From CAZUVM01 sp964623885 (lineage in GTDB: Bacteria > Verrucomicrobiota > Verrucomicrobiia > Limisphaerales > UBA8199), in assembly GCA_964623885.1 (NCBI GenBank), contig CAZUVM010000097.1:1-34644 (forward strand): a stretch of 34,644 bases of DNA. Reading direction: 5' to 3'. A program made the translations under genes and the position numbers. The notes beneath the pieces were generated by a model that saw only the letters and a list, made by a program, of their open reading frames with translations, had not been told where the DNA came from and searched no databases. Positions 8,541 to 17,259 of the stretch are shown here, one piece after another; position 1 is the stretch's first letter; every line of letters starts with the position of its first letter.

Positions 8541-10283
8541 ATGAGAGCCGCCACAATCCTCCGCCGTCGCTCTTTTTTGAAGTGCTTTGGCATGGCAATA
8601 CCCTCCACCTTCATGTCGTCTCGGCTGGTTATAGCGCAAGACTCGAATGTGTTACCGGCCTCGCAGTCAGGCTCGAAATCATCGGCCGAGGAAATGGCGG
8701 CCGACCTTGTCATAATCGGCGGCGGCGTGGGAGGTTGCGCCGCTGCATTGGCCGCCGCTCGCAATGGGGTGCGTGTCATTCTTACTGAGGAAACTGATTG
8801 GATTGGGGGCCAATTGACCGCGCAAGCAGTGCCGCCGGACGAAAATGCCTGGATCGAAACGTTCGGGGGCACGCGCAGCTATCTGGACTACCGCCGGCGC
8901 ATCCGCGATTTTTATTTGCGCAATTATCCCTTAACGGGCGAAGCCAGAGCCAAACCTCATTTAAACCCCGGCAACGGTTCCGTATCGCGGCTTTGCCATG
9001 AGCCGAGAGTTTCATTGGCCGTGCTCGAAGATCTGCTTGCTCCGTTCGTATCGGGTGCCCGCGTGATGATCTTGCGCCGGCATAAGCCGATCGACGCCGT
9101 GGTGAACGGAGACCGGGTGGAAGCCGTTCGTGTGCGGAACCTCGAATCGGCTAACGATTTAATCCTGCGCGCCCCCGTATTCATCGATGCGACCGAACTG
9201 GGAGATTTGCTGCCGATAACCAAGACCGAATACGTGACGGGCGCCGAATCTCAAAAAGAGACAGGCGAACCGCACGCTCCGGAGCTCGCCGCGCCGCAGG
9301 ATCAGCAGGCTTTCACCTGCTGTTTTGCCATGGATTACATATCGGGAGAAGACCACACCATCTCCAAACCCGCGGAGTATGGATTTTGGCACGATTTTGT
9401 TCCCAAGTTGAAACCGGAGTGGCCTGGACCGCTGCTTTCATGGGAAACTTGCGATCCACGCACCCTGAAGCCGAAGCCGAATCGGACCGATCCCGCAGCC
9501 GGCACCGGGCTATGGCTATATCGTCGCATCGCTGACAAATCGCAATTCCTGCCCGGCACATACAACGGCGACATCTCGCTGGTGAACTGGCCGCAGAACG
9601 ATTACCTCTTAGGGAACCTCTGCGACGTCACACCTGACGAGGCCGCCCGCAATCTGGGCCGCGCCAAGCAGCTCAGCCTCTCCCTGCTGTACTGGATGCA
9701 AACCGAAGCGCCCCGACCCGATGGCGGCACAGGCTGGAGAGGTCTGCGGTTGCGCCGGGATATTGTCGGCACTGAGGACGGGCTGGCGAAATACCCTTAC
9801 ATTCGGGAAAGCCGCCGCATCCGCGCGGAGTTTACCGTGCTTGAGCAGCACGTTTCGACGGAATTTCGGGCCCGTGAAACCAAGACCACAGGCGATAATG
9901 TAACGGCGGCCAGGTTTGCTGACTCCGTAGGCATTGGCAGTTATCGCATCGATCTTCATCCCAGCAGCGGTGGCGATAATTATATCGATATCAGTTCCGT
10001 GCCGTTTCAAATCCCGCTGGGAGCGTTGCTGCCACGGCGTGTCGAGAATCTGTTGCCGGGCTGCAAGAACCTCGGCGTGACCCATATCAGCAACGGCTGC
10101 TACCGGCTGCACCCGGTGGAGTGGAACATTGGCGAAGCTGCCGGCGTTCTCGCCGCGTTTTGCTCGGCGCACAAGACGATCCCGCGTGCCGTGCGCAGCA
10201 CATCCACCCTGCTGCACAGCTTTCAGAGCCGGTTGGGAGACAATGGAATTCCGCTGGAGTGGCCGCGCGTGAGACCAATTTGA
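8541..10283 (+). CDS. Exported FAD-dependent oxidoreductase
   Basis: The 580-residue protein begins with a twin-arginine signal (RRRSFLKCFG, residues 8-17, then a hydrophobic stretch ending near IAQ), so it is probably exported folded with its cofactor. The mature part opens with an FAD-binding Rossmann motif, DLVIIGGGVGGCAAALAAARNG (GGGVGG at 60-65), with a Glu in LTEETDWIGGQLTAQ at the expected ribose-binding position. The whole length fits the FAD_oxidored family (Pfam PF12831). Members occur in soil Verrucomicrobia and Planctomycetes near polysaccharide-use genes, but the substrate is unknown. It is followed 55 bases later by cutA on the same strand. Confidence 0.85.
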   Translation: MRAATILRRRSFLKCFGMAIPSTFMSSRLVIAQDSNVLPASQSGSKSSAEEMAADLVIIGGGVGGCAAALAAARNGVRVILTEETDWIGGQLTAQAVPPDENAWIETFGGTRSYLDYRRRIRDFYLRNYPLTGEARAKPHLNPGNGSVSRLCHEPRVSLAVLEDLLAPFVSGARVMILRRHKPIDAVVNGDRVEAVRVRNLESANDLILRAPVFIDATELGDLLPITKTEYVTGAESQKETGEPHAPELAAPQDQQAFTCCFAMDYISGEDHTISKPAEYGFWHDFVPKLKPEWPGPLLSWETCDPRTLKPKPNRTDPAAGTGLWLYRRIADKSQFLPGTYNGDISLVNWPQNDYLLGNLCDVTPDEAARNLGRAKQLSLSLLYWMQTEAPRPDGGTGWRGLRLRRDIVGTEDGLAKYPYIRESRRIRAEFTVLEQHVSTEFRARETKTTGDNVTAARFADSVGIGSYRIDLHPSSGGDNYIDISSVPFQIPLGALLPRRVENLLPGCKNLGVTHISNGCYRLHPVEWNIGEAAGVLAAFCSAHKTIPRAVRSTSTLLHSFQSRLGDNGIPLEWPRVRPI

Positions 10284-10338
10284 AAAGCCAGGTTGTGCGG
10301 CTTACGAACCAAATGATTTGAAAGCCCACCAAGGTCCT

Positions 10339-10668
10339 ATGGCAAAAACGAAAGTGAGTTTTGTCATTGTGCTGGTAACAGCGCCGGAAGTGAGGACTGC
10401 TAGAAAGTTGGCACGCGCAGCCCTTGAGGATCGGCTCGTGGCCTGCGCAAATCTGATACCGCGAATTGAATCTCACTACTGGTGGCGAGGCAAAATCGAG
10501 CGCGGCAACGAAGTCCTTATCATTTTCAAGACCACTGCTGCCCGGCTGGAAAAGCTGCATAAAATGACTATGGCGCTGCATCCATACGACACACCTGAGT
10601 TTATCGTCTTTCCCCTTGCGCAAGGCGACCAACGTTACCTTGATTGGATAATTCAGTCGGTTTCATGA
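10339..10668 (+). CDS. cutA: CutA divalent-cation tolerance protein
   Basis: The 109-residue protein matches CutA throughout: FVIVLVTAPEVRTARKLARA, LVACANLIP, the YWWRGKIE motif, the NEVLIIFKTT segment, and HPYDTPEFIVFP near the end. CutA is a small PII-like trimer found in most bacteria; it was first linked to copper tolerance, but its molecular role remains unclear. ATG 10339 is preferred to TTG 10318, as the family starts close to the first strand. Its stop overlaps the next start (ATGA at 10665-10668), so it is translationally coupled to the lactate permease. Confidence 0.92.
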   Translation: MAKTKVSFVIVLVTAPEVRTARKLARAALEDRLVACANLIPRIESHYWWRGKIERGNEVLIIFKTTAARLEKLHKMTMALHPYDTPEFIVFPLAQGDQRYLDWIIQSVS

Positions 10669-12317
10669 TCTGGCAGCAAAATTACGATCCCCTGCATAGT
10701 CCGGTGATGTCGACCCTCGTAGCGGCGGCGCCGGTGGTAGTTTTGTTGGGGTCATTGGGATTACTGCGTTTGCGAATTCATTATGCTGCTCTGCTCGGCC
10801 TGGCAGTTGCCGTTGCCATTGCGCTCGGTGTGTATGGCATGCCCCCTGCCGCAGCGGCTGCTAGCGCATTGTATGGGGCAGCCTTTGGTCTGTTCCCAAT
10901 TGGCTGGATCATCCTTAACGTTATTTTCCTCTATCGCCTGACCGTCAAGCGCGGGTGGTTTGATGCCCTGCGTGAGGCGTTGGGGCGCGTGGCACCCGAT
11001 CCCCGCCTGCAGATCATCCTGATAGCTTTCTGCTTCGGAGCGTTTATTGAGGGCATCGCGGGGTTTGGAGCCCCCGTCGCGATCACCGGCGCAATTCTGA
11101 TTCAGCTCGGATTTCAGCCGCTCCACGCCTCCGGTTTGGCGTTGATCGCCAATACCGCGCCGGTCGCATTTGGTTCTTTGGGCATTCCTATCACGACGAT
11201 GGAACAAGTCACGGGTTTGGATGTGCTGAAACTCTCGGCGATGGTTGGCCGCCAATTGCCATTGTTTTCGTTGCTTATTCCCTTCTGGGTGGTTGCGGCG
11301 TATTCGGGCTGGCGCGGTTTGCTGGGAGTTTGGCCCGCAGCTCTGGTTGCTGGTGCAGCTTTTGCGATACCGCAATTTCTCGTCTCGAACCTCCATGGTC
11401 CCTGGCTGGTGGATATCATTTCGGCGTCCTGTTCGATGGGCGCCTTAATCGCGTTGCTGCGCGTGTGGCGCCCCGCCACACCAGACCTGGAAGCAAAAAA
11501 CTCAAATGCCGACCGAGCTGGCGCTGAACGAGTCGAGCCTGCGCCCGCCGGGTCTGCGCGGATGCTGAGATCGACGCTGCCCTGGATAATCTTGACCGCG
11601 TTTATCCTGGTTTGGAGCCTGCCACAGGTGAAAGCGGGAATGGATCGATTGGCATCGCCTAAATTCCCTGTGCCTTACTTGCACCTGGCAGTGCAGCGCG
11701 TTGCACCAGTCGCGGTTCAGGGCGCCAAACCTGAGGCCGCGGAGTTTCGGCTGAATTATCTGTCGGCCACCGGCACTAGCATCTTCCTGGCGGCAATTGT
11801 TGCCGGCCTGGCAATGGGTTTCGGCCCGAGGGACTTGGCGCGCAGCTATCTAGAAACCATCTGGCGCATCCGTTTGTCGTTGCTGACTATCGCGGCAATG
11901 CTGGCGCTCGGGAATGTGACAAGGTACTCCGGGACAGACGCGACGTTGGGCCTGGCCTTGGCTCGGACCGGTGCATTTTATCCGTTTTTCGGCACATTGC
12001 TGGGGTGGCTTGGGGTTGCGCTCACAGGGTCCGATACGGCGTCGAACGTGCTCTTTGGCAGCTTGCAGAAGATCACGGCCGAACAAACCGGTCTGAGTCC
12101 TATACTAATGGCGGCCGCCAACAGTTCGGGCGGGGTGATGGGCAAAATGGTGGATGCGCAGAGCATTGTCGTCGCGAGCACGGCCACGAATTGGTATGGC
12201 CACGAACCCAGCATTCTGCGTTACGTTTTTTTCCATAGTCTGGCGTTGGCCATTCTGATGGGCTTGCTGGTCTTGCTTCAGGCGTATTGTCCGCCGTTCA
12301 CTCATTTGGTTCCTTGA
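10665..12317 (+). CDS. lctP: L-lactate permease family transporter
   Basis: The 550-residue protein is hydrophobic throughout, with about 12-13 membrane helices, and has family signatures: N-terminal MIWQQNYDPLHS, FCFGAFIEGIAGFGAPVAITGAIL, LIANTAPVAFGSLGIPI, and the C-terminal GSDTASNVLFGSLQ and MAAANSSGGVMGKMVDAQSIVVA. These mark the LctP family (Pfam PF02652), which imports L-lactate, D-lactate or glycolate with protons. ATG 10665 overlaps the cutA stop; the longer reading from 10644 starts inside cutA. The length matches the family. No lactate dehydrogenase gene is adjacent. Confidence 0.92.
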   Translation: MIWQQNYDPLHSPVMSTLVAAAPVVVLLGSLGLLRLRIHYAALLGLAVAVAIALGVYGMPPAAAAASALYGAAFGLFPIGWIILNVIFLYRLTVKRGWFDALREALGRVAPDPRLQIILIAFCFGAFIEGIAGFGAPVAITGAILIQLGFQPLHASGLALIANTAPVAFGSLGIPITTMEQVTGLDVLKLSAMVGRQLPLFSLLIPFWVVAAYSGWRGLLGVWPAALVAGAAFAIPQFLVSNLHGPWLVDIISASCSMGALIALLRVWRPATPDLEAKNSNADRAGAERVEPAPAGSARMLRSTLPWIILTAFILVWSLPQVKAGMDRLASPKFPVPYLHLAVQRVAPVAVQGAKPEAAEFRLNYLSATGTSIFLAAIVAGLAMGFGPRDLARSYLETIWRIRLSLLTIAAMLALGNVTRYSGTDATLGLALARTGAFYPFFGTLLGWLGVALTGSDTASNVLFGSLQKITAEQTGLSPILMAAANSSGGVMGKMVDAQSIVVASTATNWYGHEPSILRYVFFHSLALAILMGLLVLLQAYCPPFTHLVP

Positions 12318-12354
12318 TGCCGCGTAACGCAAGCGTCCTCACCTTCGAGGTTTT

Positions 12355-12371
12355 GGCAGCGCCTCGCTGCC
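12355..12371. terminator. Small hairpin after the lactate permease
   Basis: GGCAGCG CCT CGCTGCC is a perfect 7 bp stem with a 3-base loop, 38 bases after the permease stop. It is not followed by T residues, so a terminator role is uncertain; it may equally be a dispersed palindrome. Confidence 0.3.
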
Positions 12372-12535
12372 ACTTCCAAATCATTATGATGCGGCCACAA
12401 ATCTTCTTGTGCCCCACCTGGCAAAAGTACTGATGAGCATTACGGTCGGTTGCTTCCACAATTCTGCGGTGAACTCTCCATTGGAATCGTTCCGGCGTGC
12501 GCGTAGGTTTAAATCAGGTGAGTGCGTGGGAAATC

Positions 12536-13258
12536 ATGCCGGCGCTGCTCCTGCTGCTGTTCAGCATCGCTCTGAGCATCGGTGCGAGCATCATTGTTCT
12601 CATCGTGCGTCGGGCGCGGCGCACGTCGGTTGCACCTCGAAGTGAACCAGACTCTCGTTTCGCTTTCGAGCATACTTGTTTTTTTCGCCGGCCGGGCTGC
12701 TGGCTGGCGATAAAGAGCCGCAATCCCTTGGCTGTGCAAGCCGCGCTCGGCTTGCACAACCCTAAACGCTGCTCCTGGAGTGAGGGATTGTCAGGGGACG
12801 GACGCTTGTTCATTTCTCCGCCCGTTCGTGGCTGGATCCTGGTAATGGGAGCGGGCTTGCCGGATCCCGGTGATGATGTGGACGTCTGTTTCCGCTTCGT
12901 CATGGGCCTCAGCCGCAAGTTGGGACAAGTGCAATTCTTCAACGCCAGCAGAGTGCTGCAGCACCATGCGTGGGTGCGGGCAGACGCCGGGCGAGTAGTG
13001 CGAGCTTATGCCTGGGCGGGAAAGACCCTGTGGCATCAGGGCGCGCGCACTGCTGCCGAGAAGGAACTCGACCTCAAATGCTATGACTATGCCGAGGCAG
13101 CCGAGCGCACCTCCTTTAGCCAACCGGAAGCAGTCGTCTTGAATGTCGACAAGGTCCCCTTGCTGGCGGCGCGCTGGAGCATCGATCCCGGGCACCTCGA
13201 TGAACGGTTGCTGGAACACGAACAGGGGATCGTCGGCGAACCGTCAAGACGGTACTAG
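12536..13258 (+). CDS. Membrane-anchored protein of unknown function
   Basis: I do not recognise a named family. The 240-residue protein has one N-terminal membrane helix (about residues 2-23, PALLLLLFSIALSIGASIIVLIV) followed by RRARR, so the rest may be cytosolic. The soluble part is rich in Trp, Cys and His (CWLAIKSRNPLAVQAALGLHN, LFISPPVRGWILVMGAGLPDP, HHAWVRADAGRVVRAYAWAGKTLW) and ends with PLLAARWSIDPGHLDER and GIVGE. Composition and codon use look genuinely coding. ATG 12536 has GTGGGA just upstream; GTG 12518 and GTG 12497 are in-frame alternatives. About 218 bases separate it from the permease, so it may have its own promoter. Confidence 0.65.
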   Translation: MPALLLLLFSIALSIGASIIVLIVRRARRTSVAPRSEPDSRFAFEHTCFFRRPGCWLAIKSRNPLAVQAALGLHNPKRCSWSEGLSGDGRLFISPPVRGWILVMGAGLPDPGDDVDVCFRFVMGLSRKLGQVQFFNASRVLQHHAWVRADAGRVVRAYAWAGKTLWHQGARTAAEKELDLKCYDYAEAAERTSFSQPEAVVLNVDKVPLLAARWSIDPGHLDERLLEHEQGIVGEPSRRY

Positions 13259-13293
13259 CGGAACGGCGCGCAAGGAGAGGGTCGTTACCGGCT

Positions 13294-14022
13294 TTAATCG
13301 CGGGTAATCTCCTTTAAGCTGCGCTCGAGTTCCAAACGTAACCGCTCGCGTTCTTCGTCCTTAGCCTCACGAGGAATACGGATAGGTTTGCCGTAGACGA
13401 ACCGGCAGCGCGCGAACGGCAATGGGATCACGAATCGGTCCCAACTCTTCGCCCTGAACTTCCAATTCACCTCATATGCAACAGGGATGATCGGCAGTCC
13501 CGTCACCTGAGCTAATGAGGTTACACCGTATTGCACCTGGTAACATGGACCACGCGGTCCGTCAGGGGTAATCGCCAGGTCATAGCCTTGTTCGGCCCAG
13601 GTCGTCAGTTCCAGCAGCGCTTGTGCACCTCTCCGGCTTGAAGAGCCTCTTATCGGGTGGACCTTAAAGCAGTTAAGAATCGCGCTCAGAAAAGCGCCGT
13701 CTTTGCTGGCGCTGACCATGACGGCCAATCCTTTAGTTGGAATATGTCTCCGCGCGTAACCGTAATAAGCGCTCATCGAAAGAGCCAGTCGGTTATGCCA
13801 GACACAAAAGATTACCGGCTGCGCAGGCGTTTGCTTAAGGAAATCCGAACGATCATCCCAACGAAAACGCAGCGTCGCGGTGACGGTCTTGATCAATAAG
13901 AAAATAAACCATGCCGCTACCCGTTGAAACCACCGCGGCGAATGCGGCACAACGACTCCGCTCGATCGTGGTGAGCGCGAGGACGCTGGCTTCGGAACCT
14001 GCATGGTTATGGGCTCTGCCAT
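13294..14022 (-). CDS. DUF374 lysophospholipid acyltransferase-like protein
   Basis: The 242-residue protein has an N-terminal hydrophobic segment (WFQRVAAWFIFLLIKTVTATL), then the DUF374 signatures: FCVWHNRLALS (His76, the acyltransferase-type catalytic His), MVSASKDGAFLSAIL, HPIRGSSSRRGAQALL and TPDGPRGPCYQVQ (152-163), with PIIPVAYE near the end. Members resemble glycerolipid and lipid-A acyltransferases and act at the inner membrane; the acceptor for this one is unknown. Start ATG 14022 is the first in frame; a later ATG at residue 7 is possible. It lies 60 bases after ruvA on the same strand. Confidence 0.85.
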   Translation of the reverse strand: MAEPITMQVPKPASSRSPRSSGVVVPHSPRWFQRVAAWFIFLLIKTVTATLRFRWDDRSDFLKQTPAQPVIFCVWHNRLALSMSAYYGYARRHIPTKGLAVMVSASKDGAFLSAILNCFKVHPIRGSSSRRGAQALLELTTWAEQGYDLAITPDGPRGPCYQVQYGVTSLAQVTGLPIIPVAYEVNWKFRAKSWDRFVIPLPFARCRFVYGKPIRIPREAKDEERERLRLELERSLKEITRD

Positions 14023-14082
14023 TTAGGGACACCCGTATTCATACTATCAGCGTTATTTGCCAACTGTGAAGAGCCAAGAATC

Positions 14083-14688
14083 TCAAGCTCCTTTTCTAAG
14101 ACAAGCCCGAACCAGATCTTCAACCGTGGCTTGCGCCCCCAGGAGACCAAGGTTTTTGCGCACGGCATCGTGGGCATCGACCTGTTTAAAGCCGAGCGCC
14201 ATTAAAGCCAGCACCGCATCGTTGATCTTCTGATCTTCAGGCGATAGAGCACGCTGAGCACTGGCCGCCTCCCAAGCCCCGGCCGCGCCGATTTTGTCTT
14301 TGAGTTCAACAACGATGCGCTCCGCAGTTTTCCGCCCTACACCCGAGATTTGGGACAGCGCCTTGATATCGCCGTTGGCAACCGCTCCTCGGAACGCCGT
14401 CACGCTAATCCCGCTCAACACATTGAGCGCGATCTTGGGTCCAATGCCGCTCACGGTATTGATCAATAGTCGAAACAGTTCACGCTCGGCGCCGGTCATA
14501 AACCCGTAAAGCGTGTGCGCATCCTCGCGAACCACCAGGTGCGTAAGCAACGTTAGCTCCTGCCCCGGCGACGGCAGCTTGTCGTAAGACGAAAGCGGAA
14601 TCAGAGCTTCGTATCCGACACCACCGACTTCGATGATCACCTGGGTAGGCAATGCCTCGACCAATTTGCCATGAAGAAACGCAATCAC
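14083..14688 (-). CDS. ruvA: Holliday junction helicase subunit RuvA
   Basis: The 201-residue protein is a full-length RuvA. It has the N-terminal OB fold (MIAFLHGKLVE, VGGVGYEALIPLSSYD, REDAHTLYGFMT), two helix-hairpin-helix motifs (VSGIGPKIALNVLS and ISGVGRKTAERIVVELKDK) and the C-terminal three-helix domain that contacts RuvB (DAVLALMALGFKQVDA...VEDLVRACLRK). RuvA tetramers hold the four-way junction while RuvB drives branch migration. The start is GTG 14688, eight bases after the ruvC stop, with only a weak ribosome-binding site, so translation is probably coupled to ruvC. ruvB is not in this window. Confidence 0.96.
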   Translation of the reverse strand: MIAFLHGKLVEALPTQVIIEVGGVGYEALIPLSSYDKLPSPGQELTLLTHLVVREDAHTLYGFMTGAERELFRLLINTVSGIGPKIALNVLSGISVTAFRGAVANGDIKALSQISGVGRKTAERIVVELKDKIGAAGAWEAASAQRALSPEDQKINDAVLALMALGFKQVDAHDAVRKNLGLLGAQATVEDLVRACLRKGA

Positions 14689-14696
14689 ATCGAAAG

Positions 14697-15332
14697 TCAG
14701 ATTCGCTTAGGCGGGCTGAGATTATATCGGCCCTGTTCCTGGGCGTGAGCGAGCGCCAAAGCCAGCGCGTCTGCAGCATCTGGCGCCGGGGGTTCAGCCA
14801 GCCGTAACATCCGCTGCACCATTCTGGCGACGGCCGATTTCTGTGCTGCGCCATACCCCACAACTGCTTGCTTCACCTTGCGCGGCGCCAATTCATAAAT
14901 CTCCACACCAGCCTCGGCAATGGTCGCCAACGCCGCCCCACGAGCCTCACCCATGATTAGCGCGGTCTGCAGGTTTTGAGCGTAGAATAGCCCTTCGACA
15001 ATGCAAACGCTTGGTTGATAGCGCTTCAGCACATCGCGCAAGGACTGGGCGATGCGCGCCAAACACTTGGAGCGCTCCCAACCCGCCGGACAGGATAATG
15101 TGCCATGCGCGAGCGTATCGGGCACCGGGCGAGATACGCGAATAACCCCAAAGCCTGTGCCGCGCAACGAGGGATCAAGACCCAGAATGATTTGGTGGGC
15201 GCGGCCGTTAGACAGCGGCGTGGAATCCAGCAGCGGCTCGGCCGCTCGTCGTGGGCGGCCGAGGCGCTCCTGCATGTTCTTGAACTGTGCGGGCGTGATG
15301 CCCATCGCGCCGAGCATGCCATCAGCCAGCAT
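14697..15332 (-). CDS. ruvC: Holliday junction resolvase RuvC with N-terminal extension
   Basis: The RuvC core begins at about residue 49 (ILGLDPSLRGTGFGV) and keeps all four acidic active-site residues: Asp53, Glu113 (CIVEGLFY), and Asp185 and Asp188 (APDAADALALA). RuvC cuts Holliday junctions symmetrically as a dimer, working with RuvAB. The 211-residue protein carries about 48 residues before the core, including GITPAQFKNMQERLGRPRR. E. coli RuvC has only a few residues there. ATG 15332 is the first start; no ATG lies immediately before the core, so some extension seems real. The gene is followed directly by ruvA. Confidence 0.93.
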   Translation of the reverse strand: MLADGMLGAMGITPAQFKNMQERLGRPRRAAEPLLDSTPLSNGRAHQIILGLDPSLRGTGFGVIRVSRPVPDTLAHGTLSCPAGWERSKCLARIAQSLRDVLKRYQPSVCIVEGLFYAQNLQTALIMGEARGAALATIAEAGVEIYELAPRKVKQAVVGYGAAQKSAVARMVQRMLRLAEPPAPDAADALALALAHAQEQGRYNLSPPKRI

Positions 15333-15427
15333 TCAGTGGAAGGGAAAAGCCCTGAGCTCAACCCAGATGAATAGTTCGCGCAGAAAATTGCGGACGCGTT
15401 GTTCCTAAAAGTGTTAGGTTCTCAGGC

Positions 15428-16249
15428 ATGAAACGATTGCGACCTTGGCTTCACCTTGCACTGCTAAGTGCGGGATTGACGGTTGTTCTCCATGCCACGG
15501 AATCAAAGCCGGGACTGTCGTGGCTAACCGAGCTGCACGCCGCGGAAACCAAAGCCCGAGCCGAGCATAAATCGGTTTTGCTTTTCTTCCATGGCTCGGA
15601 TTGGTGTCCATCGTGTCTGGAAATGCAGCGCCAGGTCTTCGAATCAGCGGAGTTTGTTGAATACGCGCGGCAAGTGCTCGTTCTCGTTGACGTGGATTTT
15701 CCTCAGAAACATCCGCAGGACTTAAGATTGAGGCAGGCCAATTTGGAGCTCAAAACGAAATTCAATCTGAGCCCCGAACCGGGCGAAGGTTTTCCTACCA
15801 TCGTGTTGTTAAATGGAACCGGACAAACCTTGTTCCAGGAAACCGGCTATGGCGGCGGCGGCCCGCGCGAGGTGCTGTCGAAGTTGCAGCGACATACCGG
15901 GACCGGCAAACCCGCCACCGACAGCGCGGGCGGTTTCAAAAACCTCAGCGTCGAGGAGTTTGCCGCCATGGCGGCGGATAAGAGCAACATCGTGCTGGAC
16001 GTGCGGACCTCCCGAGAATACGAGGCCGGCCATATGCCCGGCGCGATGAATCTCGACGTGCTAGCGGCCGATTTCGATTCCAAAGCAAGCGCTCTCGATA
16101 AAAACAAAACCTACCTCGTGCACTGCGCCTCCGGCGTGCGAAGCGTCCGGGCATGTGAAAAACTCGCGCGGCTCGATTTTCCAAAGCTCTACAACCTGCC
16201 CGGCGGGTTTCGGGCGTGGGAAAAGGCCGCTAAGCCGGTCGAGAAGTAA
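15428..16249 (+). CDS. Exported thioredoxin-rhodanese fusion protein
   Basis: The 273-residue protein has a signal peptide (MKRLRPWLHLALLSAGLTVVLHA), then a thioredoxin-fold domain with active site WCPSC (59-63) and the cis-Pro in GFPTIVLL. A linker follows, then a rhodanese domain (about 172-270) with catalytic loop CASGVRS (Cys233) and the DVRTSREYEAGHMPGAMNLD signature. The first domain resembles the DUF255/thioredoxin_7 disulfide reductases of the periplasm. The second would bind or transfer sulfur as a persulfide. It stands alone between genes on the opposite strand, divergent from ruvC. No partner protein is evident. Confidence 0.88.
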   Translation: MKRLRPWLHLALLSAGLTVVLHATESKPGLSWLTELHAAETKARAEHKSVLLFFHGSDWCPSCLEMQRQVFESAEFVEYARQVLVLVDVDFPQKHPQDLRLRQANLELKTKFNLSPEPGEGFPTIVLLNGTGQTLFQETGYGGGGPREVLSKLQRHTGTGKPATDSAGGFKNLSVEEFAAMAADKSNIVLDVRTSREYEAGHMPGAMNLDVLAADFDSKASALDKNKTYLVHCASGVRSVRACEKLARLDFPKLYNLPGGFRAWEKAAKPVEK

Positions 16250-16276
16250 ATTCTATCTTCTGTCGAGCAGTGGGTA

Positions 16277-16294
16277 GCAGGTTCTAAAACCTGC
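16277..16294. repeat. Palindrome between convergent genes
   Basis: GCAGGTT CTAA AACCTGC is a perfect 7 bp stem with a 4-base loop in the 61-base gap between the fusion gene and the next gene on the other strand. It may act as a terminator in both directions or be a dispersed repeat. No T-run follows. Confidence 0.4.
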
Positions 16295-16310
16295 GCCAAC
16301 CTAAGCATGG

Positions 16311-17249
16311 TCAGGGCACGTAACGCGCCCGATAAAAGCGCTTCGAAAAGGGCGCAGCAGCGGAGTCGATGAAGTCGAATGATCCGTCGGTGATGGTGTT
16401 GGTCTTGAGCGCCGTCCATTGGAGCAAATTGGTCGTGCCATCGATAGCATAACGAATGTTGGAAGGACCCGTAAGGCGCATGAGGAATTGGCCGTTGCTG
16501 CTGCGGCCCAGACCGGATAAACGCACGGGAGTGTCCGGTTCAGCCGTCACTACGTAATTGTCAAAAATCATGAAATTGTCGCCCGGGTTGTTGGCATCGC
16601 CCAGCGCCCAGACCGCATCGACATCCCCAAGATCCAGCTTGGCGTTCCGCGTTGTCATGGCAAGCCCGGCGATCAGGTTCGTGCCATTCATCGTGGCGCT
16701 CCAACGGTTTCGGGCAAAATCCATCGTGATGAGAAGATTATACGCTACATCATTAGTAAAGGTTGCACCCGTGAAAACGAATCCATTCGTGTCGTCCATG
16801 ATGTAATATATCCCCAGATCTTCGTTGTAGAAATCGAGCGTGAACAATCGATCACCGTTCGTGTTGAAGACGCTCCAATAAAAATCGTCGCGCTTGCCGT
16901 TCGTGGAATCCACGACGAGCATAAGGGCGGAGAACTTCACCGTCGTGAGCCGTGTGGTCAAAGGGGAGTAGTTGAGCGGCTGCCACAAGCTGAAGGCATT
17001 GGTGGGTGGGTCCAGCGGCCAGAGTCCTACATAACCTGCTTGGTTTGTGGCACTGCCAAGCGCGTTGGTAAGGAGTCCATTTCCGCCGTAGCTGGCGCAA
17101 TCAGTCACCCACCCCTTTTGGCCTGCCAACTCATAGGTGATATTATAGCCTTCGCTTTTCTCAAAGTGGGTTGAATAGACATTGGTTAGCGCCTGGGCGT
17201 GGCACACCAGTCCAAGCGACACTACCCCGGTGAGGAGTTCCGCTTTCAC
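16311..17249 (-). CDS. Secreted protein with Verrucomicrobia-type C-terminal tail
   Basis: The 312-residue protein has a short signal peptide (VKAELLTGVVSLGLVCHAQA). Its middle part looks like a lectin-type beta sandwich (THFEKSEGYN..., RDDFYWSVFNTNGDRLFTLDFYNED, NLLITMDFARNRWSATMNGTNL, NFMIFDNYVVTAE). The C-terminal part reads RYAIDGTTNLLQWTALKTN...DSAAAPFSKRFYRARYVP, a tail seen on many exported proteins of this phylum. The frame stays open back to 17537, but that part lies inside the upstream gene and encodes an implausible Arg-rich peptide. GTG 17249, ten bases after the upstream stop, starts exactly at the signal peptide. The function is unknown; it is probably translated together with the lipoprotein gene. 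Confidence 0.75.
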   Translation of the reverse strand: MKAELLTGVVSLGLVCHAQALTNVYSTHFEKSEGYNITYELAGQKGWVTDCASYGGNGLLTNALGSATNQAGYVGLWPLDPPTNAFSLWQPLNYSPLTTRLTTVKFSALMLVVDSTNGKRDDFYWSVFNTNGDRLFTLDFYNEDLGIYYIMDDTNGFVFTGATFTNDVAYNLLITMDFARNRWSATMNGTNLIAGLAMTTRNAKLDLGDVDAVWALGDANNPGDNFMIFDNYVVTAEPDTPVRLSGLGRSSNGQFLMRLTGPSNIRYAIDGTTNLLQWTALKTNTITDGSFDFIDSAAAPFSKRFYRARYVP

Positions 17250-17259
17250 AGCCAGGATG

